Assembly: GCA_026989435.1 (NCBI GenBank)
Contig: JALSJI010000089.1
Coordinates: 1-38,606, forward strand
Reading direction: 5' to 3'
Source: Sulfurovum sp.
Lineage (GTDB): Bacteria; Campylobacterota; Campylobacteria; Campylobacterales; Sulfurovaceae
Length of the DNA stretch: 38,606 nucleotides
Shown in pieces: positions 15,373-23,106 of this stretch; the stretch's first letter is position 1; every line of letters begins with the position of its first letter. Both the position numbers and the translations under genes were made by a program. The notes under the pieces are model-generated. The model did no database searches, was not told the DNA's origin, and saw only the letters and a program-made list of their open reading frames with translations.

Positions 15373-17151
15373 ATGCAACACATCATAAAAAAGTTACCTC
15401 TTGCTATGATATTTTTTAGCCTTTTTTTATTTGCAGGTTTTGATAGTGCCCTAAAAAAACAGAAATTTTTATCGCCCGATGAGGCATTTGGGGTCACGGC
15501 CGTACTTAAAGATGATGTGATCAAGACTAAAATAACGATAGCGGATAAGATACATGTCTATGATGATGATACACTACGGTATAAGATTGTCTCTCCGGAA
15601 GATTTCACCCTAGAGGTACAAAGGCCGCCATCACACGATTTTGATGGAGATAAGGTATTTGAGAAAGAGATTGTAGTTGATATTCCTGTTAAAGATATTA
15701 CCTCAAAAGTCAAAGGTAATTATACGCTGGAGATAGCGTTTCAAGGATGTTCTGAGAGCGGTATTTGTTATCAGCCTATCAAAAAAAGATTCTCTTTTGA
15801 GGGGGAAGAAGCGGGCATTTGGGATAAGATTGCTACATTGGCAAAAGAGGGAAATACAGGTAAGATAGTAGATGTACTCATTAATGAGAGCTCGCTCTTT
15901 ATACTTTTTTTGTTTTTTGTATTTGGTTTGCTTCTTTCGCTTACACCGTGTATCTTTCCTATGATTCCTATTTTGTCTTCTATTATAATATCACAGCACT
16001 CAGGTAGACAAAAGCCAAGTGTATCACAGGCTTTTTTTACCTCGCTTGTCTATGTCTTGGCCATGGCATGTACCTATACGATTGTAGGTCTTGTGGCCGG
16101 TATGCTCGGTGCAGATATACAAGCGGGCATGCAAAACCCTTGGGTATTAACCCTTTTTACGGGGGTTTTTATAGCATTGGCACTTTCGCTCTTTGGTTAT
16201 TATGAGATAGGTCTGCCTGCTTCATGGCAATCGAAATTAAATCAAGTCAGTGATAATGCACAGGGCAAGGGTATTCTGGGCACGGCTATCATGGGGGCAC
16301 TCTCTGCACTTATTGTAGGGCCGTGTACTGCGGCACCCATATCCGGAGCAGTGATTTTTATCTCTCAAACCGGTGATGCGTTTCTCGGTGCAGTTGCACT
16401 CTTTGTAATGAGTATAGGTATGGGGATGCCACTGCTTTTAGTCGGTTTAGGTGCCGGAAAATTTATGCCTAAACCCGGAGGATGGATGACGGCAGTCTCA
16501 CAGGCCTTTGGGGTGATGATGTTGGCGCTTGCGATCTTTATGCTCTCACGGATACTCCCCGGTGGAGTTACGATGATACTCTGGTCTTTACTCTTTTTAG
16601 GAACTGCACTTTATATGGGTGTATTTGAATCTAAAGCAGGAGAGGGAGCGATGAAACTCTTTAAACTACTTGCTATGGTATCTTTGATTTACGGTATTGT
16701 TTTGTTTGTGGGGGCAGTATCAGGTGCTAAGTCTATGTTTAGCCCTTTAGGGAAGTTTACTTCTGGTACTGTAGTACAATCCCCAAACAAAGCTATAAAG
16801 TCATCAGAGCATTTAGGGTATTCTGTAGCTAGACTTATGAAAGAAGTGAAAGCTTCAGACAAGCCAGTAGTAGTAGACTTCGGAAAAGACAGTTGTACAG
16901 CGTGTACTGAACTTGAAGAGATTACTTTTCCTGATGCAAGGGTACAAAAAGAGCTCAAAAACTTTACATTTATTAAAGTAGATTTAACAGCAAATAATGA
17001 TGAGGATAAAGCACTTTTAAAAGAGTTTGGACTTTTTGGCACACCCAATATTATCTTTTTTAACAAAGAAAACAAGTATTTACCTGAGAAGTCATTGACT
17101 GGGTTTGTTTCTCCCGAGGATTTTGCTAAACATCTCCAAAACATAGAATAG
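15373..17151 (+). CDS. dsbD: DsbD thiol:disulfide interchange protein
   Basis: 592 residues with full DsbD architecture. After a signal peptide (to about A21) comes the periplasmic alpha domain with its redox pair C126/C132 (GCSESGICYQP), the eight-helix membrane domain with C193 (LTPCIFPM) and C318 (VGPCTAAP), and a C-terminal thioredoxin domain with C508-T-A-C511. DsbD moves electrons from cytoplasmic thioredoxin to periplasmic thiol proteins. All six cysteines are present, so it should be functional. Length matches E. coli DsbD (565). It stands alone, divergent from the YyaL-type gene and 53 bases upstream of the DUF4139 gene. Confidence 0.95.
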   Translation: MQHIIKKLPLAMIFFSLFLFAGFDSALKKQKFLSPDEAFGVTAVLKDDVIKTKITIADKIHVYDDDTLRYKIVSPEDFTLEVQRPPSHDFDGDKVFEKEIVVDIPVKDITSKVKGNYTLEIAFQGCSESGICYQPIKKRFSFEGEEAGIWDKIATLAKEGNTGKIVDVLINESSLFILFLFFVFGLLLSLTPCIFPMIPILSSIIISQHSGRQKPSVSQAFFTSLVYVLAMACTYTIVGLVAGMLGADIQAGMQNPWVLTLFTGVFIALALSLFGYYEIGLPASWQSKLNQVSDNAQGKGILGTAIMGALSALIVGPCTAAPISGAVIFISQTGDAFLGAVALFVMSIGMGMPLLLVGLGAGKFMPKPGGWMTAVSQAFGVMMLALAIFMLSRILPGGVTMILWSLLFLGTALYMGVFESKAGEGAMKLFKLLAMVSLIYGIVLFVGAVSGAKSMFSPLGKFTSGTVVQSPNKAIKSSEHLGYSVARLMKEVKASDKPVVVDFGKDSCTACTELEEITFPDARVQKELKNFTFIKVDLTANNDEDKALLKEFGLFGTPNIIFFNKENKYLPEKSLTGFVSPEDFAKHLQNIE

Positions 17152-17167
17152 CTTTATTAATCATCTT

Positions 17168-17196
17168 CTTGTATACTTAAGTATCTGTAATACAAG
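17168..17196 (+). repeat. Hairpin covering the ribosome site of the DUF4139 gene
   Basis: CTTGTAT (17168-17174) pairs with ATACAAG (17190-17196), the latter running into the AAGGA ribosome site (17194-17198). The perfect palindrome ATACTTAAGTAT (17173-17184) is an alternative fold. It could mask translation initiation. Confidence 0.35.
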
Positions 17197-17204
17197 GAAT
17201 GATA

Positions 17205-18593
17205 ATGCAAAAAATACTACTTTCTATACTTCTTATCAGTGGAAGCTTGTGGGCAAACACTACAGTTCCATCAATAGGTTCTGAACTTAAAATCACTATC
17301 TACAATGATAACAGAGCCTTTATAAACGATAAGCGTGAGGTAGAGGTGAAGCAGGGGAAGCAGAAGCTTGTGTATGAGGGCGTGCCTAGTTCAGTCATTA
17401 CACAGAGCGTGGTGCCGACGTTTATAGGAATGAAGACAAACTTGTATTCTCAGAACTATATGTATGACCTTATCTCTTTAACTTCTATGCTGGAAAAGAG
17501 CATAAACAAAACGGTGGCATTTTATACAAATGGCGATGAGCCTAGACTCTTGGAAGGTACACTACTCTCAATAAACCCCGTGATGATACAAGAGTCAGGA
17601 AAAGCAAACATCTATACACTAGAGCGTGCTACGCAAGTGATATTTTCTAAAATACCTGAAAATATGATTACAAAACCCAGTTTAGTATGGAACATGGAGA
17701 CTGAAAGTGCAGGTACTTTGGGCATAGACTTGAAATATTTGACTACAGGTATCTCGTGGAAGAGTGACTATGTACTGAGCTTGAAAAAAGACGTTTTAGA
17801 CCTCACAGGGTGGATAACGGTTGAGAACAACTCTGGTGTGGCATATAAAAATGCACAAATTACTTGTCTTGCGGGAGATGTAAATAAAGTACAAAATCGA
17901 CCTAATATAGAAAGAAGAGTATATAAAGTAAAAGCAATGATGGATATGGCAGCAATGGAGGCAGTGCAAGAAGAGTCGTTTTCAGGCTACCATATTTATA
18001 AAATTCCTTTTAAAGAGACTATAGAAAATAAACAACAAAAGCAGATAGGGTTTATAGACAAAAAAGAGATAGCTTATACACAATACGGTATACACAACAA
18101 TAATTACTTTGAACGTTATGGGGAGCAAAAACTTGTGTTTAGTAATACTATACAATTTAAAAATACTAAGAACAATAATTTAGGTTTGTCTTTACCTAAA
18201 GGCGTAGTACGTATGTACCAAAAAGACAGTAGTGATGAAACACATTTTATAGGGGAACAAAATGTAGAAAATATACCAGAAGATGAAAATGTAACTTTAA
18301 CCATAGGAACACTGTTTGACGCAGTGGGGGAAAAGAGCATCACAAAATATGAAGCTAGAAAACATTACCGTAATGTTGAAACCACCTATAATGTACGCAA
18401 TCAAGGTAAAGAACCTCTTATTCTCAAAATAAAAGAAAAAATACCCACATATGGTGACAAAATAGTGGTAAAAACATCGTGTAAGGGCGTGTGTTCAGTA
18501 GAAAAGAAAAGTGCTTTTATCCGCGAGTTTACGATACGATTAAAAGCCAAAGAGAAGTATGTGTTTACCTCTGAATTTGAGGTAAACTTTTAG
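17205..18593 (+). CDS. Secreted DUF4139-domain protein
   Basis: 462 residues from ATG 17205, chosen because AAGGA ends 6 bases before it; the upstream ATG 17199 abuts the ribosome site. A signal peptide (MQKILLSILLISGSLWA) is followed by a DUF4139-type body: IYNDNRAFINDKREVEVKQG, VYEGVPSSVITQSVVP, then WNMETESAG and ITVENNSGVAYKNAQITCLAGDV, the beta-rich motif in which these proteins say that structures are built from added 'content'. The C-terminus ends with a beta-sheet region (YNVRNQGKEPLILKIKEKIP). The family is of unknown function and predicted periplasmic or surface-exposed; no catalytic motif is evident. It is convergent with msrB. Confidence 0.8.
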   Translation: MQKILLSILLISGSLWANTTVPSIGSELKITIYNDNRAFINDKREVEVKQGKQKLVYEGVPSSVITQSVVPTFIGMKTNLYSQNYMYDLISLTSMLEKSINKTVAFYTNGDEPRLLEGTLLSINPVMIQESGKANIYTLERATQVIFSKIPENMITKPSLVWNMETESAGTLGIDLKYLTTGISWKSDYVLSLKKDVLDLTGWITVENNSGVAYKNAQITCLAGDVNKVQNRPNIERRVYKVKAMMDMAAMEAVQEESFSGYHIYKIPFKETIENKQQKQIGFIDKKEIAYTQYGIHNNNYFERYGEQKLVFSNTIQFKNTKNNNLGLSLPKGVVRMYQKDSSDETHFIGEQNVENIPEDENVTLTIGTLFDAVGEKSITKYEARKHYRNVETTYNVRNQGKEPLILKIKEKIPTYGDKIVVKTSCKGVCSVEKKSAFIREFTIRLKAKEKYVFTSEFEVNF

Positions 18594-18613
18594 AGGCTTA
18601 GTCAAGATGTAAC

Positions 18614-18976
18614 TTAATCTTTCGGTTTAAAATCCAAAGAAATAGAGTTTACGCAGTGACGGGTATTTTTATCTGTCATACCTTCGCCTCTAAAAACGTG
18701 ACCCAAGTGTCCTTTGCAGTTGGCGCAGATAATCTCAACTCTGCTTCCGTCAGCATCGGGAAGTTCCTCTACAGCCCCCTCAATAGTATCGTCAAAGCTT
18801 GGCCATCCCGTAAAAGAATCGAATTTTGCCTCGGATAAGAAGAGTGCAGCATTGCATTGGCGACAGACATAGGTCCCTGTACCTTCATAATTCCAGTATT
18901 TTCCCGTAAATGCACGTTCCGTACCCTTATGCAGTATGACATGTTTTTCTTCTTCCGTGAGTTCATTGTATGCCAT
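18614..18976 (-). CDS. msrB: Peptide-methionine (R)-S-oxide reductase MsrB
   Basis: 120 residues covering a complete MsrB domain that repairs methionine-R-sulfoxide in proteins. Zinc ligands C38/C41 (CRQC) and C84/C87 (CANC), substrate-pocket FTGWPSF (55-61), GHLGHVF (89-95) and catalytic C108 in RHCVNS are all seen. There is no signal peptide, so it is cytoplasmic. Its promoter region contains a 31-bp direct duplication. Confidence 0.95.
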   Translation of the reverse strand: MAYNELTEEEKHVILHKGTERAFTGKYWNYEGTGTYVCRQCNAALFLSEAKFDSFTGWPSFDDTIEGAVEELPDADGSRVEIICANCKGHLGHVFRGEGMTDKNTRHCVNSISLDFKPKD

Positions 18977-18991
18977 TATATCTCCTTTGGT

Positions 18992-19087
18992 TAGAATATT
19001 TTACACTATAGCATAAGTGACTTAGGCTTTTGTCTATTACCTACACGACTACTTGATAGAATATTTTACACTATAGCATAAGTGACT
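18992..19087 (-). repeat. 31-bp direct repeat carrying a duplicated msrB promoter
   Basis: The identical 31 bases at 18992-19022 and 19057-19087 are 65 bases apart. On the minus strand each copy contains TGCTATAGT, an extended -10 element, so msrB has two equivalent promoters, one 15 bases and one 80 bases before its start. The upstream copy ends inside the stop codon of the 19086-19547 gene. Looks like a recent tandem duplication. Confidence 0.7.
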
Positions 19088-19547
19088 AAAGGTCTTCGGC
19101 GGAGGCATCTGTCGTGTATACCCCTGTGAGTTTTTTCCAAATGATAGAGGCATTAAGACCAAACCAAATAAGCAAACCTATGCCGATAGTACTGGCCCAC
19201 CCTGCCTCTTTAAAATTGGTAACATCGATGAGACCGTACTCTTGCAGACCCCAGATAAACGAAGCGATGATAATTACGGTAATAGCTGCGCCAAACAATC
19301 CCAAACTCTGAAAAATTGATTTGATAGCAAGTAGCCACAGTGCCAGCATGATGAGTATGCCAAAAGGGTTAAAGCCTGAAAGAATATTGTCTACATTGGA
19401 GATATAGTGAAGAAAATGAATGCCCGAAGGGTTCCATGTGCCGATGGCAAGAGCAAGAGAAAGTAGAAGAGTCACCCACCAAGCAAGATGGGTGACTCTT
19501 TTGCCGGATTTTGTGGTAGAAGAGGAGGTAAAAATATCAGGTATCAT
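19086..19547 (-). CDS. DUF6524-like small membrane protein
   Basis: 153 residues from ATG 19547, selected because GAAGGA lies 6 bases upstream (the frame stays open for another 30 codons through the promoter). It has four predicted TM segments (WWVTLLLSLALAIGTWNP; FGILIMLALWLLAI; AAITVIIIASFIWGL; TIGIGLLIWFGLNASIIW), with TWNPSG after the first, matching the T[YW]NP.G mark I associate with DUF6524 proteins. Function unknown. It is divergent from the CvfB-like gene. Confidence 0.65.
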   Translation of the reverse strand: MIPDIFTSSSTTKSGKRVTHLAWWVTLLLSLALAIGTWNPSGIHFLHYISNVDNILSGFNPFGILIMLALWLLAIKSIFQSLGLFGAAITVIIIASFIWGLQEYGLIDVTNFKEAGWASTIGIGLLIWFGLNASIIWKKLTGVYTTDASAEDL

Positions 19548-19654
19548 AGCTATTCCTTCATTACGATTTTGGAAATTATAGCAAAAAATTACGTTATAAT
19601 GGCATAGATTTAGATGCATTAAATGATAAAAATCCAAAATACGGAATAGCTATG
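19545..19654. promoter_or_regulatory. Face-to-face divergent promoters within an inverted repeat
   Basis: CATAGCTATTCC (19545-19556) plus ATTTTGGA (19566-19573) is repeated in inverse as TCCAAAAT (19633-19640) plus GGAATAGCTATG (19643-19654), so both start codons lie in the arms. Inside are a minus-strand extended -10 TGCTATAAT (TATAAT 19580-19575) and a plus-strand TATAAT (19595-19600). Each promoter's -35 position covers the other's -10, so they should be mutually exclusive. Confidence 0.6.
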
Positions 19655-20509
19655 CCGTCGTTACAAAATATTACGATTAATATAGGGGAAGTAAATACTC
19701 TAAAAATTATAAGAGATACACCCTACGGGTATTGTTTGGAAGCTAAAGATGGAAGCGAAATACTCTTGCCAAACGGTTATATTATAACAAATCAAATGCC
19801 TATGGGCTTACTGCTTGATGTTTTTGTCTATACAGATAGTGAAGATAGACCTGTAGCAACGACTAAAATGCCTTATGCGAAACTGGGAGAGTATGGCTAT
19901 TTTACGGTAGTAGATTATAAGCCTTACGGTGCCTTTGTTAACTGGGGATTGCCAAAAGATCTCTTTGTACCGCTTTCGCAGCAAAAAGAGCATTTTCGTA
20001 TAGGAAAAAAATATCTTTTGCGTGTCTGTCTGGATGAGCGGACCAATAGAGTATATGCCACGCAGAAAATAGGCAAGTATTTTAATCGTAATATGAAAGG
20101 ATTGCACCGGAATAAAGTACTTAAAGCCATTATACTGGCACAAACACCACTAGGTTATAAGGTGATTGCGGATAATCAATACGAGGGGATGCTTTTTTCA
20201 AATGAAATTTTTGAAGATCTGCGTATAGGTGACAAGAAAAAAGTCTATATTAAAAAAGTACGCAGGGACTGTAAGCTGGACCTCTCTTTAAGACCTATAG
20301 GTAAAGAGGCTAATATCTCGGAGGCTGAGGGAGTGGTTTTACAACTGCTTAAAAAGGCAGGAGGCAGTCTTCCTTTTACGTACAAGAGCAATGCAGAGGA
20401 GATTCAAAATCGATTTGGTATCTCTAAGAAACATTTTAAAAGAGCACTAACGGTATTGATAGAAAAAAAAGAGATAGAATTGCTGGACGGTTCTATGAAA
20501 CTTCTATAA
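19652..20509 (+). CDS. CvfB-like S1-domain RNA-binding protein
   Basis: 285 residues with the CvfB/YitL layout: a weak N-terminal S1-like unit (GEVNTLKIIRDTPYGYCLEAKDGSEILLP), a clear S1 unit (GEYGYFTVVDYKPYGAFVNWGLPKDLFVPLSQQ) at about 77-110, a third (LGYKVIADNQYEGMLFSNEIFEDLRIGDK) near 168-196, and a C-terminal winged-helix (FGISKKHFKRALTVLIEKKEIEL). CvfB homologues bind RNA and affect virulence or gene expression in firmicutes; the target here is unknown. A TATAAT box lies 51 bases before the start. Confidence 0.85.
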   Translation: MPSLQNITINIGEVNTLKIIRDTPYGYCLEAKDGSEILLPNGYIITNQMPMGLLLDVFVYTDSEDRPVATTKMPYAKLGEYGYFTVVDYKPYGAFVNWGLPKDLFVPLSQQKEHFRIGKKYLLRVCLDERTNRVYATQKIGKYFNRNMKGLHRNKVLKAIILAQTPLGYKVIADNQYEGMLFSNEIFEDLRIGDKKKVYIKKVRRDCKLDLSLRPIGKEANISEAEGVVLQLLKKAGGSLPFTYKSNAEEIQNRFGISKKHFKRALTVLIEKKEIELLDGSMKLL

Positions 20510-20557
20510 ATTTTTGGTTATACTAACAGTATCTTAATACATACAAAGGATAGAATA

Positions 20558-21004
20558 ATGGATTTAATGGATCTACTCAAAACAGGTGCTTCACTGATTC
20601 AGGGCAACAGTGACGAGGCAACAACAGGTTTGGATGCAGGTGCAATTACCGAGGCGCTTGGCGGTTTGCTAGGTAACGGTGAAGGCGGTTTGGATCTTGG
20701 ATCTTTGGTAAGCGGTCTTAGTGAAAACGGATTGGGCGAAATTGTAGGTTCTTGGCTGGGTGACGGGGAGAATGCACCGATATCGGCAGATCAGATTACA
20801 GATTTGCTGGGTGCGGATAAAATCTCTGAATTTGCTTCAAATTTAGGGCTTTCAGAAGAGAGTGCCAAAGGTGCACTGGCTGATGCCCTGCCGAAAGTTA
20901 TAGATCAAGCCACTTCCGGCGAGGGAAGTATGCTTGATAGTCTGTTAGCACAGGTAGGCGGTGCAGGTGGCGCGATGGATATGCTTGGTAAGATGTTTAA
21001 ATAG
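20558..21004 (+). CDS. YidB-family (DUF937) protein
   Basis: 148 residues, Gly/Leu/Asp-rich, with the YidB/DUF937 pattern ALGGLLGNGEGGLDLGSLVSGL and the C-terminal half ISADQITDLLGADKISEFASNLGLSEESAKGALADALPKVIDQ. Function in the family is unknown. No signal peptide. AAAGGA lies 7 bases before ATG 20558, and a strong terminator follows, so it is monocistronic. A TATACT box at 20519 is the likely -10. Confidence 0.88.
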   Translation: MDLMDLLKTGASLIQGNSDEATTGLDAGAITEALGGLLGNGEGGLDLGSLVSGLSENGLGEIVGSWLGDGENAPISADQITDLLGADKISEFASNLGLSEESAKGALADALPKVIDQATSGEGSMLDSLLAQVGGAGGAMDMLGKMFK

Positions 21005-21013
21005 ATATCGCCT

Positions 21014-21042
21014 AAAAAGTATGTCGTTTCGGCATACTTTTT
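21014..21042 (+). terminator. Rho-independent terminator after the YidB-like gene
   Basis: AAAAAGTATGTCG, loop TTT, CGGCATACTTTTT: a 13-bp stem with one G-U pair ending in a T-run. It begins 10 bases after the stop codon. Confidence 0.85.
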
Positions 21043-21094
21043 ATGCTTGTTGTTGTCTATTGGTCATCACTGGATCAAAACTTAGGATACTCTA

Positions 21095-22630
21095 TTGCAT
21101 TATCTACTGCTTCTGCTACTTCCTCTTATTGTACTCTCAAAACCCTATAAAATTGCCACATATAACGTAGAAAACCTTTTTGATGCCTTTTTTCAAGGCA
21201 GTGAGTATGAGGAGTATATCCCTGGCAGACATAACTGGAACAGTCGTATGGTAGAGATCAAACTCTCTCGTACGGCTGAAGTAATTTGTGATCTGGATGC
21301 AGATATTATTGCGCTGCAGGAGATAGAAAACAGACGGATTGTCAATCAGTTAATCACACTCTTAAAAAAGGTAGGCTGCGCCTATAATTACAGTGCCGTT
21401 ACAAGTAAAAAAGGTGCACCTATACAGGTAGCACTGCTCTCAAGATATCCTCTAAAAAAACAAAAAGATATCGTAGTAAATTACTCTCCTAAGGTACGAA
21501 ATATACTGGAAGTAGACGTGAAGTTAGGCCACAACAGCGTGAAACTCTTTGTTAATCACTGGAAATCCAAAGCTTATAAAGGTTATGAAAGTAAACGTAT
21601 TGCATATGCCAAAGCACTACAGGCACGTATAGCTAAGCTCTCTTTTGATAAAGAGTATGTGCTATTGGGTGATTTTAATTCCGATTATAATGCCTATTTG
21701 ACATTGGATGAGAAGCTCAATGATACAGGAGGAAAAACAGCTTTTTCCGATATCTTAAAGACGAGGATCGAGGAGTATGAAATGCCCCGCGCAAAACCTC
21801 AATGGCACTATACGCTCTGGAAGGAATTAGAACCTACCGAGCGGTGGAGCCAAAAGTTTTTTGGTAAAAAATCTACGCCGGATCAGATCGTTTTACCAAG
21901 ACAGATGTTTGACGGAAAAGGTATAGACTATGTCAATAACTCTTTTGGGGTGTTTAAGGCAAAGTATCTTTTTACTAAGCGGGGATATATCAATAGGTGG
22001 CGATATAAAAAGGGAAAACATATGGCAAAGGGCTACTCTGATCATCTCCCTGTCTATGCCTATTTTGATACCAAACCTTATCGAAAAGGCGGTGACAGAA
22101 CAGAAGATAGCAGAAAAACCAGAACTATAGAATTTCTTTATCATGTAGAGAGTTTGCAGGGAAAAATAGAATTAAAAGATGTCGTGGTCATACTCAAACG
22201 AGGCGTTCACGCCATAGTAAAACAGCATCCGTACGGAAGAGGAATCATGCTCTATGGTTGTGCTTCAAAACTCAAAGAGGGCTACAGATATGACCTCTTG
22301 GTAGATGCGATTAAAAGTTATAGGGGATTAAAAGAAATCACATCGGTGTATACGCTCAAACAGAAAGGAAAAATAGATACGAGCCCATATCTCAAAGATA
22401 TCTCCGGTTTAGATAGACTTGAGCAAAATGAAGTAATTAGAAACATTAAAGGTATATATAAAAACCGTCATCTTTATGTGGGAGAGCTAAAAATACCTCT
22501 TTATTTTAAAAAGAAAAAATTGATGCCTAAAAATGGCTCCAAGCTAAAGATAGACTATGCACATCTAGGGTATTATAAGCGATTGCAACTGGTCATCTAC
22601 AGCAAAAAAGATTTTAGAATAATGGAGTAA
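21095..22630 (+). CDS. Secreted endonuclease/exonuclease/phosphatase-family protein
   Basis: 511 residues. The start is TTG 21095: an in-frame stop at 21083-21085 rules out anything earlier and AGGA (21084-21087) is 7 bases away. A signal peptide (HYLLLLLLPLIVLS) leads into an EEP domain with all hallmarks: ATYNVENLFD, ALQEIENR, FVNHWKSK, LLGDFNSDYNAY and YSDHLPVYAY (to about residue 325). The last ~160 residues (from TIEFLYHVESLQGKIE) form a separate beta-rich domain, perhaps OB-fold-like as in extracellular nucleases. Likely a secreted DNase or phosphodiesterase; substrate unproved. The next gene starts 2 bases after the stop, so it is co-transcribed with hemJ. Confidence 0.85.
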   Translation: MHYLLLLLLPLIVLSKPYKIATYNVENLFDAFFQGSEYEEYIPGRHNWNSRMVEIKLSRTAEVICDLDADIIALQEIENRRIVNQLITLLKKVGCAYNYSAVTSKKGAPIQVALLSRYPLKKQKDIVVNYSPKVRNILEVDVKLGHNSVKLFVNHWKSKAYKGYESKRIAYAKALQARIAKLSFDKEYVLLGDFNSDYNAYLTLDEKLNDTGGKTAFSDILKTRIEEYEMPRAKPQWHYTLWKELEPTERWSQKFFGKKSTPDQIVLPRQMFDGKGIDYVNNSFGVFKAKYLFTKRGYINRWRYKKGKHMAKGYSDHLPVYAYFDTKPYRKGGDRTEDSRKTRTIEFLYHVESLQGKIELKDVVVILKRGVHAIVKQHPYGRGIMLYGCASKLKEGYRYDLLVDAIKSYRGLKEITSVYTLKQKGKIDTSPYLKDISGLDRLEQNEVIRNIKGIYKNRHLYVGELKIPLYFKKKKLMPKNGSKLKIDYAHLGYYKRLQLVIYSKKDFRIME

Positions 22631-22632
22631 AA

Positions 22633-23067
22633 ATGGCATACTATTCTTGGATTTTAGCATTTCATGTGATGAGTTTTATCTCTTGGATGGCATTTTTGTT
22701 TTATATGCCAAGACTCTTTATTTACCATAGAGAAAATGCAGATCTTTCTGCTTTTACGGATGTGGTAAAAGTACAAGAGTATAAACTACAAAAAATGATC
22801 GGTGTACCTGCTATGTGGGCTACGCTACTTTCCGGTATAATGATGCTTTATCTTAATAGTGATCTCTTTTCCAGCGGTATATGGATCTATGCCAAACTCT
22901 TTGCATTAGCAAATTTGTTGGCCTATCATATCTCTTTGGGAAAGATAAGAGAGATAATGGTAGATAACCCCCGATATAAGAGTTCAAAATGGCTTAGAGT
23001 CTATAATGAAGTACCAACGCTTCTAATGATATTTATAGTTATTATGGTGGTAGTAAAACCATTTTAA
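22633..23067 (+). CDS. hemJ: HemJ-type protoporphyrinogen oxidase
   Basis: 144 residues with four TM helices and the HemJ marks: FHVMSFISWMAFLFYMPRLFIYH near residues 10-32 (with His11 and the RLFIYH arginine), KMIGVPAMWATLLSG, KLFALANLLAYHISLG and the C-terminal YNEVPTLLMIFIVIMVVVKPF. HemJ oxidises protoporphyrinogen IX in heme synthesis in bacteria without HemG/HemY. It follows the secreted nuclease by 2 bases, an odd partnership, and precedes the DUF2231 gene by 39 bases (which contain TATACT/TATAAT boxes). Confidence 0.9.
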   Translation: MAYYSWILAFHVMSFISWMAFLFYMPRLFIYHRENADLSAFTDVVKVQEYKLQKMIGVPAMWATLLSGIMMLYLNSDLFSSGIWIYAKLFALANLLAYHISLGKIREIMVDNPRYKSSKWLRVYNEVPTLLMIFIVIMVVVKPF

Positions 23068-23106
23068 TGGTATACTATATATAATTTAAAATACAAAGGA
23101 TAAAAC

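Noticed and set aside
16689-17144. 151-codon minus-strand frame antisense to the DsbD thioredoxin domain
   Set aside because: The plus strand encodes intact CTAC thioredoxin sequence; the minus frame has no ribosome site or family features.
19548-19637. 30-residue N-terminal extension of the DUF6524-like protein
   Set aside because: It would run through the divergent promoter region; GAAGGA points to ATG 19547.
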